Source: Arthrobacter zhaoxinii
Lineage (GTDB): Bacteria; Actinomycetota; Actinomycetes; Actinomycetales; Micrococcaceae
Reading direction: 5' to 3'
Length of the DNA stretch: 64,000 nt
Assembly (NCBI RefSeq): GCF_024385505.1
Contig: NZ_JANFLT010000001.1
Coordinates: 124,001-188,000, forward strand
Under the pieces are notes generated by a model. The model made no database searches. It saw nothing but the letters and a program-made list of their open reading frames with translations, and was not told the origin of the DNA. Of the stretch, positions 63,724 to 64,000 are shown one piece after another. The translations under genes and the position numbers were made by a program. Position 1 is the stretch's first letter. Each line of letters begins with the position of its first letter.

Positions 63724-64000
63724 TTGCTACTCATCGTCCAGATCGTGCTCGTTGTCGCTGTCATCCTGGTCTCCCTGGTCCTGATGCGCGGCGGGGTCAA
63801 CGCCAAGCACCTGGCTGTGCGCCGGATCATGCTGATGATCTTCGCCGTGGCCGCTGCGCTGTCCATCTTCTTCCCGGACACGCTGACCCGGTTCGCGGGA
63901 TTCCTCGGCATCGGACGCGGCACCGACCTGGTGCTTTACGCGACCATCGTGTCCTTCTTCGTGTTCATGGCCACGACCTACCAGCGGTTCCGCAATATGG
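63724..64000 (+). CDS. DUF2304 family membrane protein (3' end missing)
   Basis: The frame opens at TTG 63724, five bases after the glycosyltransferase stop, with AGGTG upstream, and is still open at the window's right edge (92 codons visible). It has three hydrophobic segments (about 1-20, 33-50, 65-82) and the segment FLGIGRGTDLVLYATIV, typical of DUF2304 proteins. These small membrane proteins usually accompany a GT2 enzyme and may anchor or help it. Confidence 0.82.
   Translation, partial: MLLIVQIVLVVAVILVSLVLMRGGVNAKHLAVRRIMLMIFAVAAALSIFFPDTLTRFAGFLGIGRGTDLVLYATIVSFFVFMATTYQRFRNM

Overview
The window is chromosomal DNA from a high-G+C actinobacterium, most likely Micrococcaceae (Arthrobacter or a close relative). 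This rests on the fused E2/E1 2-oxoglutarate dehydrogenase (Kgd), a SigR/RsrA thiol-stress pair with a ZAS anti-sigma factor, a 24-residue bL37-like ribosomal protein, a tmRNA tag ending in KRTDFALAA, a tad pilus locus and a fused RmlC-RmlD. Most of the window is core genome. No IS element, prophage, CRISPR array, rRNA or tRNA was seen; the only RNA gene is tmRNA.

Layout, left half. 1-5.7 kb: HrpA helicase (cut by the left edge), HIT protein, MBL hydrolase and sulfurtransferase. 5.9-9.1 kb: zinc homeostasis (zur and znuABC, with a probable Zur box). 9.1-11.5 kb: two coupled CNNM/CBS membrane proteins. 12.0-16.5 kb: kgd and a catalytically degenerate SGNH-fold protein. 16.7-23 kb: a peptide/nickel-type ABC importer. 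23.2-29.6 kb: a distal valine catabolism regulon (isobutyryl-CoA-type acyl-CoA dehydrogenase, enoyl-CoA hydratase, HIBYL-CoA hydrolase, MmsB, MmsA) with a MarR regulator. Two promoters there share the same palindrome in the same register. 29.7-31.7 kb: bL37, rsrA and sigR.

Layout, right half. 31.7-41 kb: aroA-rsgA-hisN-methyltransferase, a YbdK-type ligase, a GH13 glucosidase and small conserved genes. 40.8-48.7 kb: the trans-translation and division block (ssrA, smpB, M23 peptidase, ftsX, ftsE, prfB), interrupted by an acyltransferase on the other strand. 48.9-56.9 kb: a tad pilus operon and an acyltransferase, next to a low-G+C glycosyltransferase cassette. 57.2-64 kb: a secreted GH25 lysozyme with seven LGFP-type repeats, then dTDP-L-rhamnose synthesis (rmlA, rmlB, rmlCD), a GT2 enzyme and a DUF2304 protein (cut by the right edge), i.e. 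the start of a cell-wall polysaccharide locus.

The most unusual stretch is 49.14-50.84 kb. A glycosyltransferase plus a 51-residue membrane protein (about 53% G+C in the part counted) lies between two imperfect copies of the 3' end of a small host gene. The first 19 residues of the glycosyltransferase match the N-terminus of the nearby TadA ATPase (14/19). Other points of interest are the shared TTGGAYGTCCRA promoter-operator pair, the SGNH protein without its catalytic residues, an oversized ABC permease, a tadE gene without a standard start codon, and an overlapping leader ORF in front of sigR. All calls come from reading the sequence only; no database search was run.
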